The notes below the pieces were generated by a model. It ran no database searches. It saw only the letters and a program-made list of their open reading frames with translations, and was not told the origin of the DNA. Positions 29,722 through 39,242 of a stretch of DNA of 64,000 nt are shown piece by piece. Origin of the DNA: Alcanivorax sp. DSM 26293 (lineage in GTDB: Bacteria; Pseudomonadota; Gammaproteobacteria; Pseudomonadales; Alcanivoracaceae). Position 1 is the first letter of the stretch. Each line of letters starts with the position of its first letter. The DNA is taken from assembly GCF_900107995.1 (NCBI RefSeq), contig NZ_FNUM01000010.1, positions 2,501 to 66,500 on the forward strand, in the 5' to 3' direction. The position numbers were made by a program, and so were the translations under genes.

Positions 29722-30686
29722 AGTCCCGTCTTGGATGATCCCGTCTTTTCAAAGTAGTCCCGGACCGCTTGCACGTCCTGCCAGATGGCAGTCTTGAGCT
29801 GATCCAGATCCGCGAATTTTTCTTCCGCTCGCACGTAATGGCGAAAGGCAACCGTCAAATGCTTGCCGTACAGACTGTCCTGGCCGGCCCCGGCATCGCT
29901 GTAGTCCAACAGATGCACTTCCAGGCGGTTTTCTGTGCCATTCACCGTGGGGCGGTCGCCCATGTTGGCGGCCCCGGCCTGGTCTGTGAGCCCGGCGCCA
30001 GTCACCGTCACGGCAAACACCCCGGCCAGCGGGGAGTGCAGACGCTTGAGTGCCAGATTCACCGTGGGCAGATCCAGAGTGCGACCGATCTTGTCACCGT
30101 GGCGCACTCGGCCACTGATGGCAAAGGGCCGCCCCAGCAAGGTTTCCGCCAGGGCAAAATCTCCGGCGTTGAGCGCCGCACGGACCCGGGTGCTGGACAC
30201 CCGCTCGCCATGGATTTGGCAGGTGGCAGTGTCAGTCACAGCAAAACCGAACTGCTCGCCAGCCTGCTGCAGGTAAGCGAAATCCCCGTCACGGCCACAG
30301 CCGAAACGGAAATCATCCCCCACCACCAGGTATTCCACCCCCAGCCCGTCCACCAGCAGGGATTTCACAAAGGCCTCGGCGGTCAGGGAGCGAAACCGCT
30401 CGTCGAACCGCACACACAGCACCTGATCCACCCCTGCTTCACGCAGGGCAATCAGCTTGTCGCGCAGGGACATGAGCCGGGCTGGCGCCTGCTGCGGCGC
30501 AAAAAACTCCTGAGGTTGCGGCTCGAACAGCATCACCGTGGCCTTCAGACCACGATGGCGGGCTTCCGCGATCACCTGATCCAGAATCCGCTGATGCCCC
30601 TGATGCACCCCATCGAAATTGCCGATGGTGGCCACGCAGCCGCGATGCCTGTCGCGCAGATTGTGAATGCCGCGAATCAGTCGCAT
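29718..30686 (-). CDS. ribF: Bifunctional riboflavin kinase / FAD synthetase
   Basis: Converts riboflavin to FMN and then FAD. The 322-aa protein has an N-terminal FMN adenylyltransferase domain with the nucleotidyltransferase signature [13 protein letters not shown] and [24 protein letters not shown] (ISSTxxR motif), and a C-terminal riboflavin-kinase barrel ([37 protein letters not shown]). It leads ribF-ileS-lspA-fkpB and is coupled to ileS by a 4-nt overlap. A perfect TATAAT lies 27 bp upstream. Confidence 0.96.
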   Translation of the reverse strand: MRLIRGIHNLRDRHRGCVATIGNFDGVHQGHQRILDQVIAEARHRGLKATVMLFEPQPQEFFAPQQAPARLMSLRDKLIALREAGVDQVLCVRFDERFRSLTAEAFVKSLLVDGLGVEYLVVGDDFRFGCGRDGDFAYLQQAGEQFGFAVTDTATCQIHGERVSSTRVRAALNAGDFALAETLLGRPFAISGRVRHGDKIGRTLDLPTVNLALKRLHSPLAGVFAVTVTGAGLTDQAGAANMGDRPTVNGTENRLEVHLLDYSDAGAGQDSLYGKHLTVAFRHYVRAEEKFADLDQLKTAIWQDVQAVRDYFEKTGSSKTGL

Positions 30687-30712
30687 CTCATCCTCGTCTC
30701 AAAAGACGCCCG

Positions 30713-30718
30713 ATTATA
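30713..30718 (-). promoter_or_regulatory. Candidate -10 element for ribF-ileS operon
   Basis: On the minus strand CCTGTATAATCG contains a perfect TATAAT 26 bp upstream of the ribF ATG. No convincing TTGACA was found at the expected spacing, so the promoter is only partly supported. Confidence 0.45.
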
Positions 30719-30820
30719 CAGGCTCGTCGATGGTTTTGTATGCGCCCGTGGCAGCGACCGGCGGGAAAGTTAACCATTACTGACATGGCGCTCACCCAGA
30801 GGAAAGACAACCCCGGGATG

Positions 30821-32386
30821 TCAGCGGCGCAAATGCCGCGGGCGCAGCCCCAAAATCAGCAGGCTTGCCCCGTAGATCGACAACCCGGAAATCACAATCA
30901 GGCTGAGCCAACCGACCCGGTTCCACATGCCGGCCTCGGTCCAGGCCTGGGTTTGCAAAGACAGCCAGTAAGTGGCCGCCGCCATGGCCACACCGGCAGC
31001 CACCATCCGCCCCCAGTGAAACAACCACCCCTTGAGCGGCTGATAGACCCCCGCCCGGCGCAGCCCCAGATACAACAACCCGGCATTGAGCCAGGCGGAC
31101 AGGGCCATGGCCGTGGCCAGCCCCACATGACGCCACTCCCACACCAGCAAGGCGCCAAACGCCATATTCGCCAGCATGGCAATCACACCGATCTTCACCG
31201 GCGTGCGGGTATCCTGGCGGGCATAGAAGCCCGGCGCCAGTACCTTGATCAGCATGGCCGCCAACAGGCCGGCGCTATAGGCACGCAGGGATTCTGCGGT
31301 TTTCGCCACATCCAACGCAGTGAACTCGCCGTACTGGAACAGCGTGGACAGCAGCGGCTCGGCCAGCACTGCCAACGCCAGTGCTGCCGGCAGACCAATC
31401 AGCAACACCATGCGGATGGCCCAGTCCAGGGTTCGGGAAAACGCCTCGCTGGAGGCATCCACATGCTTGCTGGACAGGCTGGGCAGGATCACCGTGCCGA
31501 TCGCCACCGCAAAAATCCCCAGCGGCAGCTCGATCAGCCGGTCGGTGTAGTAGAGCCAGGTCACCGACCCCGTCTCCAGTAGCGACGCCAACACCGTATT
31601 GACCAGGGAGTTGAGCTGATAGACCGACGCCCCGAACAGGGCCGGCACCATCAATGTCATGATCTTGCGCACCCCCGGGTCGGACCAGCCCATGCGCGGC
31701 ACCGGCATCAGATTCAGCCTGGCAAGAAACGGTAGCTGAAACAGCAGCTGAGCGACCCCGGCGATCAGCACCCCCCAGGCCAGCGCCACCGCCATGCGAT
31801 CCTCGGCAAACTGCGGGGCCAGGAACAGGGCACAGCCGATCAGGCTCAGGTTCAACAGCACCGGGGTAAAAGCCGGCACCGCAAAGCGGTTCCAGGAATT
31901 GAGGATGCCGCCAGCAAAGGCGGTCAGGGAAATAAAGAATAGATAAGGGAAGGTCAGCCGCAGCATTTCCACGGTCAGTGCCCGCTTCACCGGGTCATCG
32001 CCAAAACCGGGGGCAAACAACCACACCACCCCCGCCGCCGCCAGCACCCCCACCAGGGTGATCAACGCCACGACGGTTCCCAGGGTTCCGGCCACCCGAT
32101 CCACCAACAGCTTGGTGGCCGCCATGCTGCCTTTGCTGCGATACTCGCTGAGCACCGGCACGAACGCCTGGTTGAAGGCCCCTTCGGCAAACAGACGGCG
32201 GAAAAAATTGGGAATCTTCAGGGCCACGAAAAAGGCATCGGCCCCGGCGGAGGCCCCCAGCATACGGGCAATCACCACGTCCCGAACCAGCCCCAGCACC
32301 CGCGACAGCATGGTCATGGTTGCCACCACGGCAGTGGAGGCCATTAAACCGGCTTTTTTCGGGGTCTTTTCTGTGGGTTCGGTCAT
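30821..32386 (-). CDS. murJ: Lipid II flippase MurJ
   Basis: Multipass inner-membrane protein (521 aa, about 14 hydrophobic helices) of the MOP superfamily that moves lipid II across the membrane for peptidoglycan assembly. Family marks: STAVVATMTMLSRVLGLVRD with the functional Arg residues, NFFRRLFAEGAFNQAFVPVL, PYLFFISLTAFAGGILNS and LLNLSLIG. I chose ATG 32386 (MTEPTEKTPKK) with GGAGG 5 nt upstream, not the longer frame. It is divergent from rpsT and upstream of ribF on the same strand, the Pseudomonas order. Confidence 0.96.
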   Translation of the reverse strand: MTEPTEKTPKKAGLMASTAVVATMTMLSRVLGLVRDVVIARMLGASAGADAFFVALKIPNFFRRLFAEGAFNQAFVPVLSEYRSKGSMAATKLLVDRVAGTLGTVVALITLVGVLAAAGVVWLFAPGFGDDPVKRALTVEMLRLTFPYLFFISLTAFAGGILNSWNRFAVPAFTPVLLNLSLIGCALFLAPQFAEDRMAVALAWGVLIAGVAQLLFQLPFLARLNLMPVPRMGWSDPGVRKIMTLMVPALFGASVYQLNSLVNTVLASLLETGSVTWLYYTDRLIELPLGIFAVAIGTVILPSLSSKHVDASSEAFSRTLDWAIRMVLLIGLPAALALAVLAEPLLSTLFQYGEFTALDVAKTAESLRAYSAGLLAAMLIKVLAPGFYARQDTRTPVKIGVIAMLANMAFGALLVWEWRHVGLATAMALSAWLNAGLLYLGLRRAGVYQPLKGWLFHWGRMVAAGVAMAAATYWLSLQTQAWTEAGMWNRVGWLSLIVISGLSIYGASLLILGLRPRHLRR

Positions 32387-32611
32387 GGTGCCTCCAGCAA
32401 ACCGGGCAAGAGTAAACAAAGGCCACGCAAACCGCCAGAATGATGATTTCCGCCCCCGCAGCCCATTGACATCAGGCTGCCGGATCGGCATAGTTGCGCG
32501 TCTTTAGACCATGACCCGCGTGTTTTTTGACCACAACAGGCCGGGTCGGCCCCAGAGGCCAGTGTCGTAACCCGAATTTGACCTTCGAATTTAAAGTATA
32601 GGAGCAGGACC

Positions 32612-32878
32612 TTGGCTAACTCACCGCAAGCACGCAAGCGTGCGCGTCAGGCGGAAACCCGCCGTCAGCACAACGCAGCGATGCGCTCCATGGTGCGCAC
32701 ATACCTGAAAAAGGTGAACGCGGCTATTGCGTCCGGCGACCAAGGCAGCGCTCAGGAAGCTTATACCCAGGCGGTGTCTGTGCTGGACAAAGCCACCCGC
32801 AAGGGCAAGTTTCACCCCAACAAGGCCGCTCGCCACAAGAGCCGCCTGAACGCCAAGATCAAGGCCATGGCTGCCTGA
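32612..32878 (+). CDS. rpsT: 30S ribosomal protein S20
   Basis: 88-aa primary 16S rRNA-binding protein of the small subunit, made mostly of basic helices (ANSPQARKRARQAETRRQHN, KKVNAAIASGD, NKAARHKSRLNAKIKAMAA). The start codon is TTG, preceded by GGAGCAGGACC; a TTG start for S20 is also known in E. coli, where it is tied to autogenous control. A strong terminator follows. It is divergent from murJ across 225 bp in which I could not define a clear promoter. Confidence 0.97.
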   Translation: MANSPQARKRARQAETRRQHNAAMRSMVRTYLKKVNAAIASGDQGSAQEAYTQAVSVLDKATRKGKFHPNKAARHKSRLNAKIKAMAA

Positions 32879-32894
32879 GTCTCATGCGTTCACG

Positions 32895-32922
32895 AAAAAA
32901 CCGGCCAATGGCCGGTTTTTTT
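32895..32922 (+). terminator. Terminator of rpsT
   Basis: AAAAAACCGGCC-AAT-GGCCGGTTTTTTT, a GC stem with flanking A and T runs, 16 bp after the rpsT stop. Confidence 0.93.
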
Positions 32923-32942
32923 ATGCCTGAAAATCAGTGACG

Positions 32943-33014
32943 CGTTGCGAGAAGCGAGTTTCGAAGGGCCAAACCGGTTTTGCCTTTCGCTTCTCGAAAC
33001 TCGAGACTCGCTTC
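32943..33014. repeat. Intergenic palindromic element (GAGTTTC/TGCCTTTCG family)
   Basis: Centred on AAACCGGTTT (32971-32980). The left arm (GCGAGAAGCGAGTTTCGAAG, from 32947) and right arm (TGCCTTTCGCTTCTCGAAAC, from 32981) are imperfect inverted copies. It shares GCGAGTTTCGAAG and TGCCTTTCGC with the element at 2583-2668. Convergent rpsT/proB junction; the element ends 5 bp before the proB stop. Confidence 0.75.
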
Positions 33015-33019
33015 CCACA

Positions 33020-34138
33020 TCAGCCGACGTCGAACACCACCATATTATCCCGGTGGATCAGCTCTTCCTCGTTCATGTAACCCAGCACATCGGCAATTTC
33101 GGTACTTTTCTTGCCACAAATACGGCGGGCGTCGGCGGCGTCATAGTTGGCCAGCCCACAGCCGATGCGCTCGCCCTGCTCGCTTTCACAGGCCACCATT
33201 TCCCCGCGGGAGAACTGGCCGAACACATCTACCACGCCCACCGGCAGCAGGCTGGATCCGCCATCACGGATACGGCGCACCGCTCCGGCATCCAGCACCA
33301 CCCGTCCGCGCATCTGCAGATGCCCAGCCAGCCACTGCTTGCGGGCATTCATGGGCGAGGTATCCGGTAGCAGCGTGGTCCCCGGCCCCTGCCCCAGGGC
33401 CAGCTCCGCCAGGACCTGCGGACTGCGACCGGAGGCGATGGTGGTGGAGGCCCCGGAACGGGCAGCCAGCTTGGCGGCTCGCACCTTGGTGGCCATGCCG
33501 CCGCGCCCCAGCAGCCCGCCACCACCAGCAACACGGGCAATGTCCGGATCCGATGCCCGCGCTTCCCGGATCAGTTTTGCCTCCGGGTTGCTGCGAGGAT
33601 CAGCGTCAAAAAGGCCGTCCTGATCAGTGAGAATCACCAACCGGTCCGCCTCGATCAGATTGGCCACCAGCGCCGCCAGGGTGTCATTGTCACCGAAACG
33701 GATTTCATCGGTGACCACGGTGTCATTCTCGTTCACCACGGGCACCACCGAAAAACCCAGCAGGGTCAGCAGCGTGGAACGGGCGTTGAGGTAGCGTTTC
33801 CGGTCGGACAGGTCATCGTGCGTCAGCAGCACCTGGGCGGTGTGCAGATTGTGTTTCTGGAAGCGCGACTCCCAGGCTTGCACCAACCCCATCTGCCCCA
33901 CTGCAGCTGCGGCCTGCAGCTCATGGACCGAATCAGGACGGGAGGCCCAGCCCAGCCGGGTCATCCCCTCCGCCACGGCACCGGAGGACACGATCACCAC
34001 CTCGATGCCCTGCTCGCGCAACGCCACCATGCGGTCCACCCAGGACTGCATCAGGGCACAATCGAGCCCCTTGCCGTCATTGGTCAGCAGGGCACTGCCT
34101 ATCTTGATCACCCAACGCTGGCGGTCCGCCACGCTCAC
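33020..34138 (-). CDS. proB: Glutamate 5-kinase
   Basis: First step of proline synthesis: ATP-dependent phosphorylation of glutamate, feedback-inhibited by proline. The 372-aa protein has an amino-acid kinase domain ([64 protein letters not shown] equivalent, [15 protein letters not shown]) and a C-terminal PUA domain (about residues 275-365, [27 protein letters not shown]). It is 17 bp downstream of obgE on the same strand, so probably one operon, as in Pseudomonas. Confidence 0.97.
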   Translation of the reverse strand: MSVADRQRWVIKIGSALLTNDGKGLDCALMQSWVDRMVALREQGIEVVIVSSGAVAEGMTRLGWASRPDSVHELQAAAAVGQMGLVQAWESRFQKHNLHTAQVLLTHDDLSDRKRYLNARSTLLTLLGFSVVPVVNENDTVVTDEIRFGDNDTLAALVANLIEADRLVILTDQDGLFDADPRSNPEAKLIREARASDPDIARVAGGGGLLGRGGMATKVRAAKLAARSGASTTIASGRSPQVLAELALGQGPGTTLLPDTSPMNARKQWLAGHLQMRGRVVLDAGAVRRIRDGGSSLLPVGVVDVFGQFSRGEMVACESEQGERIGCGLANYDAADARRICGKKSTEIADVLGYMNEEELIHRDNMVVFDVG

Positions 34139-34155
34139 TCCTTCATTGCGCTCAA

Positions 34156-35391
<1,236 letters not shown>

Positions 35392-35456
35392 TCACCACAA
35401 TGTCTCAGATCTGTTTCCTGTGGCGTGATGCATATCGCTTGCAAGCAGCCTGACAC

Positions 35457-35495
35457 AAAAAAGCCCCGCGGGCAGGAGCCTCGCGGGGCTTTTTC
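35457..35495 (-). terminator. Terminator of rplU-rpmA
   Basis: AAAAAAGCCCCGCG-loop-CGCGGGGCTTTTT: an 8-bp-plus GC stem with a U-tract on the minus strand, 14 bp after the rpmA stop. Some read-through into obgE is likely in the rplU-rpmA-obgE arrangement. Confidence 0.92.
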
Positions 35496-35508
35496 TGACC
35501 CTTTCGGA

Positions 35509-35769
35509 TCAGGCCACGGGCTCGATCACCACAAACTTGCGGCTCAGCGGACCCTTGGTTTCGAACTTAACGCGACCGGTTTCCTTGGCAAAGATGGTGT
35601 GGTCTTTGCCCATGCCGGCATTCACGCCAGCGTGGAATTTGGTGCCACGCTGACGAACGATGATTTCGCCTGCGCTGACAACCTGGCCGCCGAAGCGTTT
35701 CACGCCAAGGCGTTTACTTTCCGAATCGCGACCGTTACGAGTACTACCACCGGCTTTTTTATGTGCCAT
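35509..35769 (-). CDS. rpmA: 50S ribosomal protein L27
   Basis: 86-aa basic protein near the peptidyl-transferase centre. The N-terminus [18 protein letters not shown] and [20 protein letters not shown] are the family signature; the flexible N-terminal tail reaches the P-site tRNA. It lies 30 bp after rplU and ends at a strong terminator. Confidence 0.98.
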   Translation of the reverse strand: MAHKKAGGSTRNGRDSESKRLGVKRFGGQVVSAGEIIVRQRGTKFHAGVNAGMGKDHTIFAKETGRVKFETKGPLSRKFVVIEPVA

Positions 35770-35799
35770 ATCTCAATCCTCTCTCAAATGTCCTAAGGA

Positions 35800-36111
35800 T
35801 CAGCCCTGGATCCCGGTGATTTTCACCGCCGTGTACCACTGGCGATGACCTTGTTGCTTGCGGGAGTGCTTACGACGACGGAACTTCACAATCTTGATCT
35901 TCTTGTGACGGCCCTGCTCCAGCACTTCAGCGGTTACCTTGGCGCCATCCAGCATTGGCTGGCCGACTTTCACGTCATCGCCGTTGGCAACCAGCAGCAC
36001 CTGATCGAAATCCACGGATTCGCCAGTGGCCACTTCAATTTTCTCGATGCGAACAACATCGCCTTCTTCAACGCGATACTGCTTACCACCGGTTTTGATT
36101 ACTGCGTACAT
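35800..36111 (-). CDS. rplU: 50S ribosomal protein L21
   Basis: 103-aa protein that binds 23S rRNA with L20, equal in length to the E. coli protein. The start [20 protein letters not shown] and the end [20 protein letters not shown] (followed by YTAVKITGI) are typical. I chose ATG 36111, with GGAG 7 nt upstream, over the longer frame. It is divergent from ispB, the same layout as in E. coli and Pseudomonas. Confidence 0.98.
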   Translation of the reverse strand: MYAVIKTGGKQYRVEEGDVVRIEKIEVATGESVDFDQVLLVANGDDVKVGQPMLDGAKVTAEVLEQGRHKKIKIVKFRRRKHSRKQQGHRQWYTAVKITGIQG

Positions 36112-36284
36112 GTATGTGCTCCAGCACAACTCCACTCAGGCGGGTAACACCCTGTTGTTCAGGGATCACCACTTGCGGGCCAGGCAGAGGATGAAATTGG
36201 GTCGCGAAGTGTACGTGAAACACCGCCCCTGAACAAGCCCTGATTCCGCCTCGTGCCGCCGTCTTCACGGGGAATGGGCTTTCC

Positions 36285-36312
36285 TTGACTAGCTGCCAGC
36301 CACTGCTAGCAT
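36285..36312 (+). promoter_or_regulatory. Sigma-70-type promoter candidate for ispB
   Basis: TTGACT (36285-36290), a 16-bp spacer and TAGCAT (36307-36312), ending 40 bp before the ispB ATG. Confidence 0.55.
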
Positions 36313-36352
36313 TGCCCGCTGTTGCGCCCACCTTCTGTCTGGACACAAGTGC

Positions 36353-37324
36353 ATGGATTTCAAGGCCATTTATGCTGTCGTCGAAGATGACTTCGCGGCG
36401 GTGAACCAGTTTATCAACCACCACCTGGATTCCAATGTCCCGCTGATCCGTGAGGTGGGTGACTATATCGTCCAGTCCGGTGGCAAGCGCCTGCGCCCGC
36501 TGGTTTCCATCCTCTGTGCCCGGGCCTCCGGTTACCACGGTGAGCGCCATGTGGACGTGGCTGCCATTATCGAATTCCTGCACACCGCCACCCTGCTCCA
36601 CGACGACGTGGTGGACGAATCCAACCTGCGTCGCGGCCGGCCCACGGTCAATGCGGTGTGGGGCAATGCGGCCAGCGTCCTGGTGGGCGATTTCCTGATT
36701 TCACGGGCCCTGCAACTGATGGTGGCACTCAAACACCCGCGCCTGCTGGATATCTTCTCCCAGAGCACCAACACCATTTCCGAAGGTGAAGTGCTGCAGC
36801 TGATCAATGTGCGCGACCCGAATACCAGTGAAGACAACTATATGCGGGTAATCCACCACAAGACGGCCAAGATGTTCGAATCCGCGGCAGAAACCGGTGC
36901 CGTGCTGGGAGCCGATGACAACACCGACTTCGTAGAGGCCTTCGCCACCTACGGCCGCCATCTGGGCATTGCCTTCCAGCTGATCGACGATGTGCTGGAC
37001 TATCAGGGTGAAGCCAGCGAGCTGGGCAAGAACGTGGGCGACGACCTGGCCGAGGGCAAACCCACCCTGCCGCTGATTTACACCATCGCCAATGGCAGTC
37101 CGGAGCAGGCCAAGCTGATCAAGGACGCCATCCGTAACGGGGGCCTGGATCATCTGCAGCATATTATTGAAACCGTTCAGGCCAGCGGTGGTCTTCAATA
37201 TACGGTGGACAAGGCCGCCGAGCATACGCGCCTGGCCCTGGACGCCATCGCTGCGGTGCCGGCCTCCCCCTACAAGGAGACCCTGTTCACCCTGGCAGAA
37301 GAATCCCTGAAGCGGACTTATTGA
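36353..37324 (+). CDS. ispB: Octaprenyl/polyprenyl diphosphate synthase
   Basis: trans-Prenyltransferase that builds the isoprenoid side chain of ubiquinone from FPP and IPP. The 323-aa protein has both Asp-rich motifs: LLHDDVVDESNLRRG (first, around residue 84) and QLIDDVLDYQG (second, around residue 211). GGKRLRPLVS and KTAKMFESAAETGAVL are also conserved. Chain length (8 or 9 units) cannot be read reliably. It is divergent from rplU-rpmA; the lipoprotein gene follows after 14 bp and may be co-transcribed. Confidence 0.96.
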   Translation: MDFKAIYAVVEDDFAAVNQFINHHLDSNVPLIREVGDYIVQSGGKRLRPLVSILCARASGYHGERHVDVAAIIEFLHTATLLHDDVVDESNLRRGRPTVNAVWGNAASVLVGDFLISRALQLMVALKHPRLLDIFSQSTNTISEGEVLQLINVRDPNTSEDNYMRVIHHKTAKMFESAAETGAVLGADDNTDFVEAFATYGRHLGIAFQLIDDVLDYQGEASELGKNVGDDLAEGKPTLPLIYTIANGSPEQAKLIKDAIRNGGLDHLQHIIETVQASGGLQYTVDKAAEHTRLALDAIAAVPASPYKETLFTLAEESLKRTY

Positions 37325-37338
37325 TACAAGGAGCCACC

Positions 37339-37920
37339 ATGTTTCGTGCTGTGCTAGTGCTTGCCCTGACCGCCACTTTCGCCGGCTGCGCCCTCAGCCC
37401 GCAGGTGATTGATGTCAAACCGGTTGCCGACGTGGACGCCACCAACATTGGCCGTAACCAGCCCGTACAGGTTCTGGCCGTGGACTCCCGTGACCAGGAA
37501 GCGTTTGGCACCCGCGGCGGCGTCTACAAGGATACCGCCCTGGTGCGTCCCGCCAATGACGTGAAGAGCGCCATTGAAGACGCGGTGAAAAAGGGCCTGC
37601 AAACCCAGGGTTTCAACGCGTTCAATCCCGACGATGACGCGACCCGCCTGGAAGTGCGTCTGGAGCAGCTAGACTACGTGCCCGAGGAAGGGTCGGTGAT
37701 CAATCAGGTCACCCTGACGCTGACCCTGCTGGCCGAGGCCAGTCGTGGCGATGTGATCCACACTGGCACCTACAAAAGCAGTGTGGAACACGACCTGCCG
37801 CTGACCCCGTCGGCAAGCCGTAACCAGCAGATGGTCAACGACATCCTCAGTGGCGCCATCAACCGTCTGCTCAAAGACCCGGAGATGCTGTCCTTCCTGG
37901 CGGGTAACGACACACCCTGA
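37339..37920 (+). CDS. YajG-family outer-membrane lipoprotein
   Basis: 193-aa predicted lipoprotein. Signal peptide MFRAVLVLALTATFAGC with lipobox FAGC (Cys about residue 17), then a YajG-like body (ALSPQVIDVKP, VAVDSRDQEAFGTRGG-like VLAVDSRDQEAFGTRGG, GLQTQGFNAF, LEVRLEQLDYV). Function of the family is unknown; members lie near cell-envelope genes. ATG 37339 has AAGGAG 5 nt upstream. The stop overlaps the start of the next gene by one base (TGATG), indicating coupling. Confidence 0.85.
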   Translation: MFRAVLVLALTATFAGCALSPQVIDVKPVADVDATNIGRNQPVQVLAVDSRDQEAFGTRGGVYKDTALVRPANDVKSAIEDAVKKGLQTQGFNAFNPDDDATRLEVRLEQLDYVPEEGSVINQVTLTLTLLAEASRGDVIHTGTYKSSVEHDLPLTPSASRNQQMVNDILSGAINRLLKDPEMLSFLAGNDTP

Positions 37921-38204
37921 TGCCTGGCAACCGGGTCGCCATTCACTACTGCAGCCAGTGCAACTGGCTGCTCCGTAGTGCCTGGTACGCGCAGGAATTG
38001 CTGACCACCTTCAGCGACGAGCTGGACGAAGTGGCCCTGCAACCGGGGACCGGTGGTGTCTTTCAGATCGAGGCCAATGGCCAGCGAATCTGGGAACGCA
38101 AGAGCGACGGCGGTTTTCCGGAAATCACCGAGCTGAAGCGACGGGTGCGGGATGTGGTGTGCCCGGAACGGGAGTTGGGGCACATTGATCGCCAGGGCTC
38201 CTGA
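37920..38204 (+). CDS. SelT/SelW/SelH-family thioredoxin-like protein (Cys form)
   Basis: 94-aa small Rdx-family protein. The redox motif CSQC lies at residues 11-14 (IHYCSQCNWLLRSAWYAQEL); the typical strand-helix pattern continues with GTGGVFQIEANGQRIWERKSDGGFPEITELKRRV. In selenoprotein W/T/H relatives one of these Cys can be selenocysteine; here both are Cys. The family is thought to act in thiol redox chemistry, but the bacterial substrate is unknown. It is translationally coupled to the lipoprotein gene and followed by a REP-like repeat region. Confidence 0.85.
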   Translation: MPGNRVAIHYCSQCNWLLRSAWYAQELLTTFSDELDEVALQPGTGGVFQIEANGQRIWERKSDGGFPEITELKRRVRDVVCPERELGHIDRQGS

Positions 38205-38500
38205 TACCCCCCCTACAATCGCACTGCAGGAGCGTCGCTGGCGGCGCGATAACCGGCGCAGTGAAAAACTTTCTACAACGCTGCTGTAGGAGCTCCTCTC
38301 GAGGGGCGAACCGAGCGTAGCGAGGCAGGCCATGGAACCTGTCAAGCCCTGCTACTCCTGACCGCCCGCGGGCAATTTCCACGTTGACGCGTGGTTCGCT
38401 CCTCGAGAGGAGCTCCTACAGCGACTTCGAAACAGCTCGGGACAACATGAACTTGGCTATCGCGCCGCGAGCGGCATCGAGCCAATCGCAAAGAGGCGAG
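38205..38500. repeat. REP-like repeat region with 30-bp inverted pair
   Basis: No gene. Inverted copies at 38283-38312 and 38393-38422 match at 29 of 30 positions (core GGAGCTCCTCTCGAGGGGCG; the right copy reads GAGGAGCTCCTACAG at its end). A third, diverged unit lies at about 38226-38255 (GCAGGAGCGTCGCTGGCGGC), resembling the TGTAGGAGCG-type REP sequences common in pseudomonads. The arms enclose about 80 bp of unrecognised sequence. Confidence 0.8.
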
Positions 38501-38695
38501 CTACTCATTCTCCGGCCGCACTTCTACCTGCGGCTCTTCGCTGTCGAATGGCACTGCCACAGTAAATAGCAACGGCTGGCAACACACCTGACAGTCTTCC
38601 ACGTACTCCTGCTCTGCCACCGACGTATCAATCAACACCTCGATGGGCTCCCAGCAATGGGGGCATTGCACGGTTACCGGTACCAGGCCCGCCAT
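38501..38695 (-). CDS. CPXCG-motif small zinc-ribbon-like protein
   Basis: 64-aa Cys-rich protein of the CPXCG family. Visible: QCPHCWEPIEVLIDT and a second Cys pair in DCQVCCQPLL, so one four-Cys metal site is likely. An acidic tail follows (DSEEPQVEVRPENE). Function unknown. ATG 38695 lies 3 bp after the stop of the HIT gene, so the two are co-translated. Longer starts in this frame fall inside the HIT gene and are not supported. Confidence 0.8.
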   Translation of the reverse strand: MAGLVPVTVQCPHCWEPIEVLIDTSVAEQEYVEDCQVCCQPLLFTVAVPFDSEEPQVEVRPENE

Positions 38696-38697
38696 GG

Positions 38698-39102
38698 CTA
38701 CACGGCCCCCGTCAACGCCACTTTTTCCAGCCACTCCGGACTCTCGCCCTCTGCCCAGGGCTCGGGCTGCCCCTGCCCCCAGACCGGGCCAGGCCAGCAG
38801 GGGTCCCCCTCGAAGCGGGCAATGATGTGGATGTGCAATTGCGGCACCAGGTTTCCCAAGGCGCCGATATTGATCTTGTCCGCCCGGGTCACCCGCTCCA
38901 GCTCCGCCGCCAGGCCATTGACCTGTTGCAGCAGCGCCTGCTGGTCCGCCATGGGCAGGTGATGCCATTCGCGCAGCCCGTCGCGTTTGGGCACCACGAT
39001 CAGCCAGGGAAAGCGCCGGTCATTCATCCAGCGCAGCCAGCAAAGATCCGTTTCGCCAAGGGGCCGGGTATCAGCGGCAAGGCGCGGGTGGAGTGTGGCC
39101 AT
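38698..39102 (-). CDS. HIT-domain protein
   Basis: 134-aa histidine-triad family nucleotide hydrolase/transferase, substrate unknown. The catalytic triad HxHxH is in LVPQLHIHIIARFEGD. The N-terminal part (LCWLRWMNDRRFPWLIVVPK) is typical of the short proteobacterial HIT group. The extra C-terminal tail is acidic. Upstream lies a GAGTTTC-type palindrome; downstream the CPXCG gene starts within 3 bp. Confidence 0.88.
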   Translation of the reverse strand: MATLHPRLAADTRPLGETDLCWLRWMNDRRFPWLIVVPKRDGLREWHHLPMADQQALLQQVNGLAAELERVTRADKINIGALGNLVPQLHIHIIARFEGDPCWPGPVWGQGQPEPWAEGESPEWLEKVALTGAV

Positions 39103-39120
39103 GGTGTCTCCTCAAATAAC

Positions 39121-39205
39121 AGAACATCGGAGCGATGTGACGAGCTACGGGTGTCTAAATTCAAAACCGGACTGCCTTTCGCTCCTCGTACCTCGCTTCT
39201 CACAA
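39121..39205. repeat. Degenerate intergenic palindromic element (TGCCTTTCG family)
   Basis: Right arm TGCCTTTCGCTCCTCGTACC (39173-39192) resembles the right arms at 2634 and 32981. The left arm (GTGACGAGCTACGG from 39137) is more diverged but partly complementary. ACCGG marks the centre (39166-39170). It lies between the AraC-type gene's 3' end and the HIT gene. Confidence 0.6.
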
Positions 39206-39242
39206 CGGACCGTCAACGGTTGCCCCGCATCATGGGGCCCTA

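Noticed and set aside
26833-29757. 974-codon open frame opposite ileS
   Set aside because: The real gene on the other strand has all class I synthetase motifs. The frame has no recognisable domain and is a side effect of high G+C third positions.
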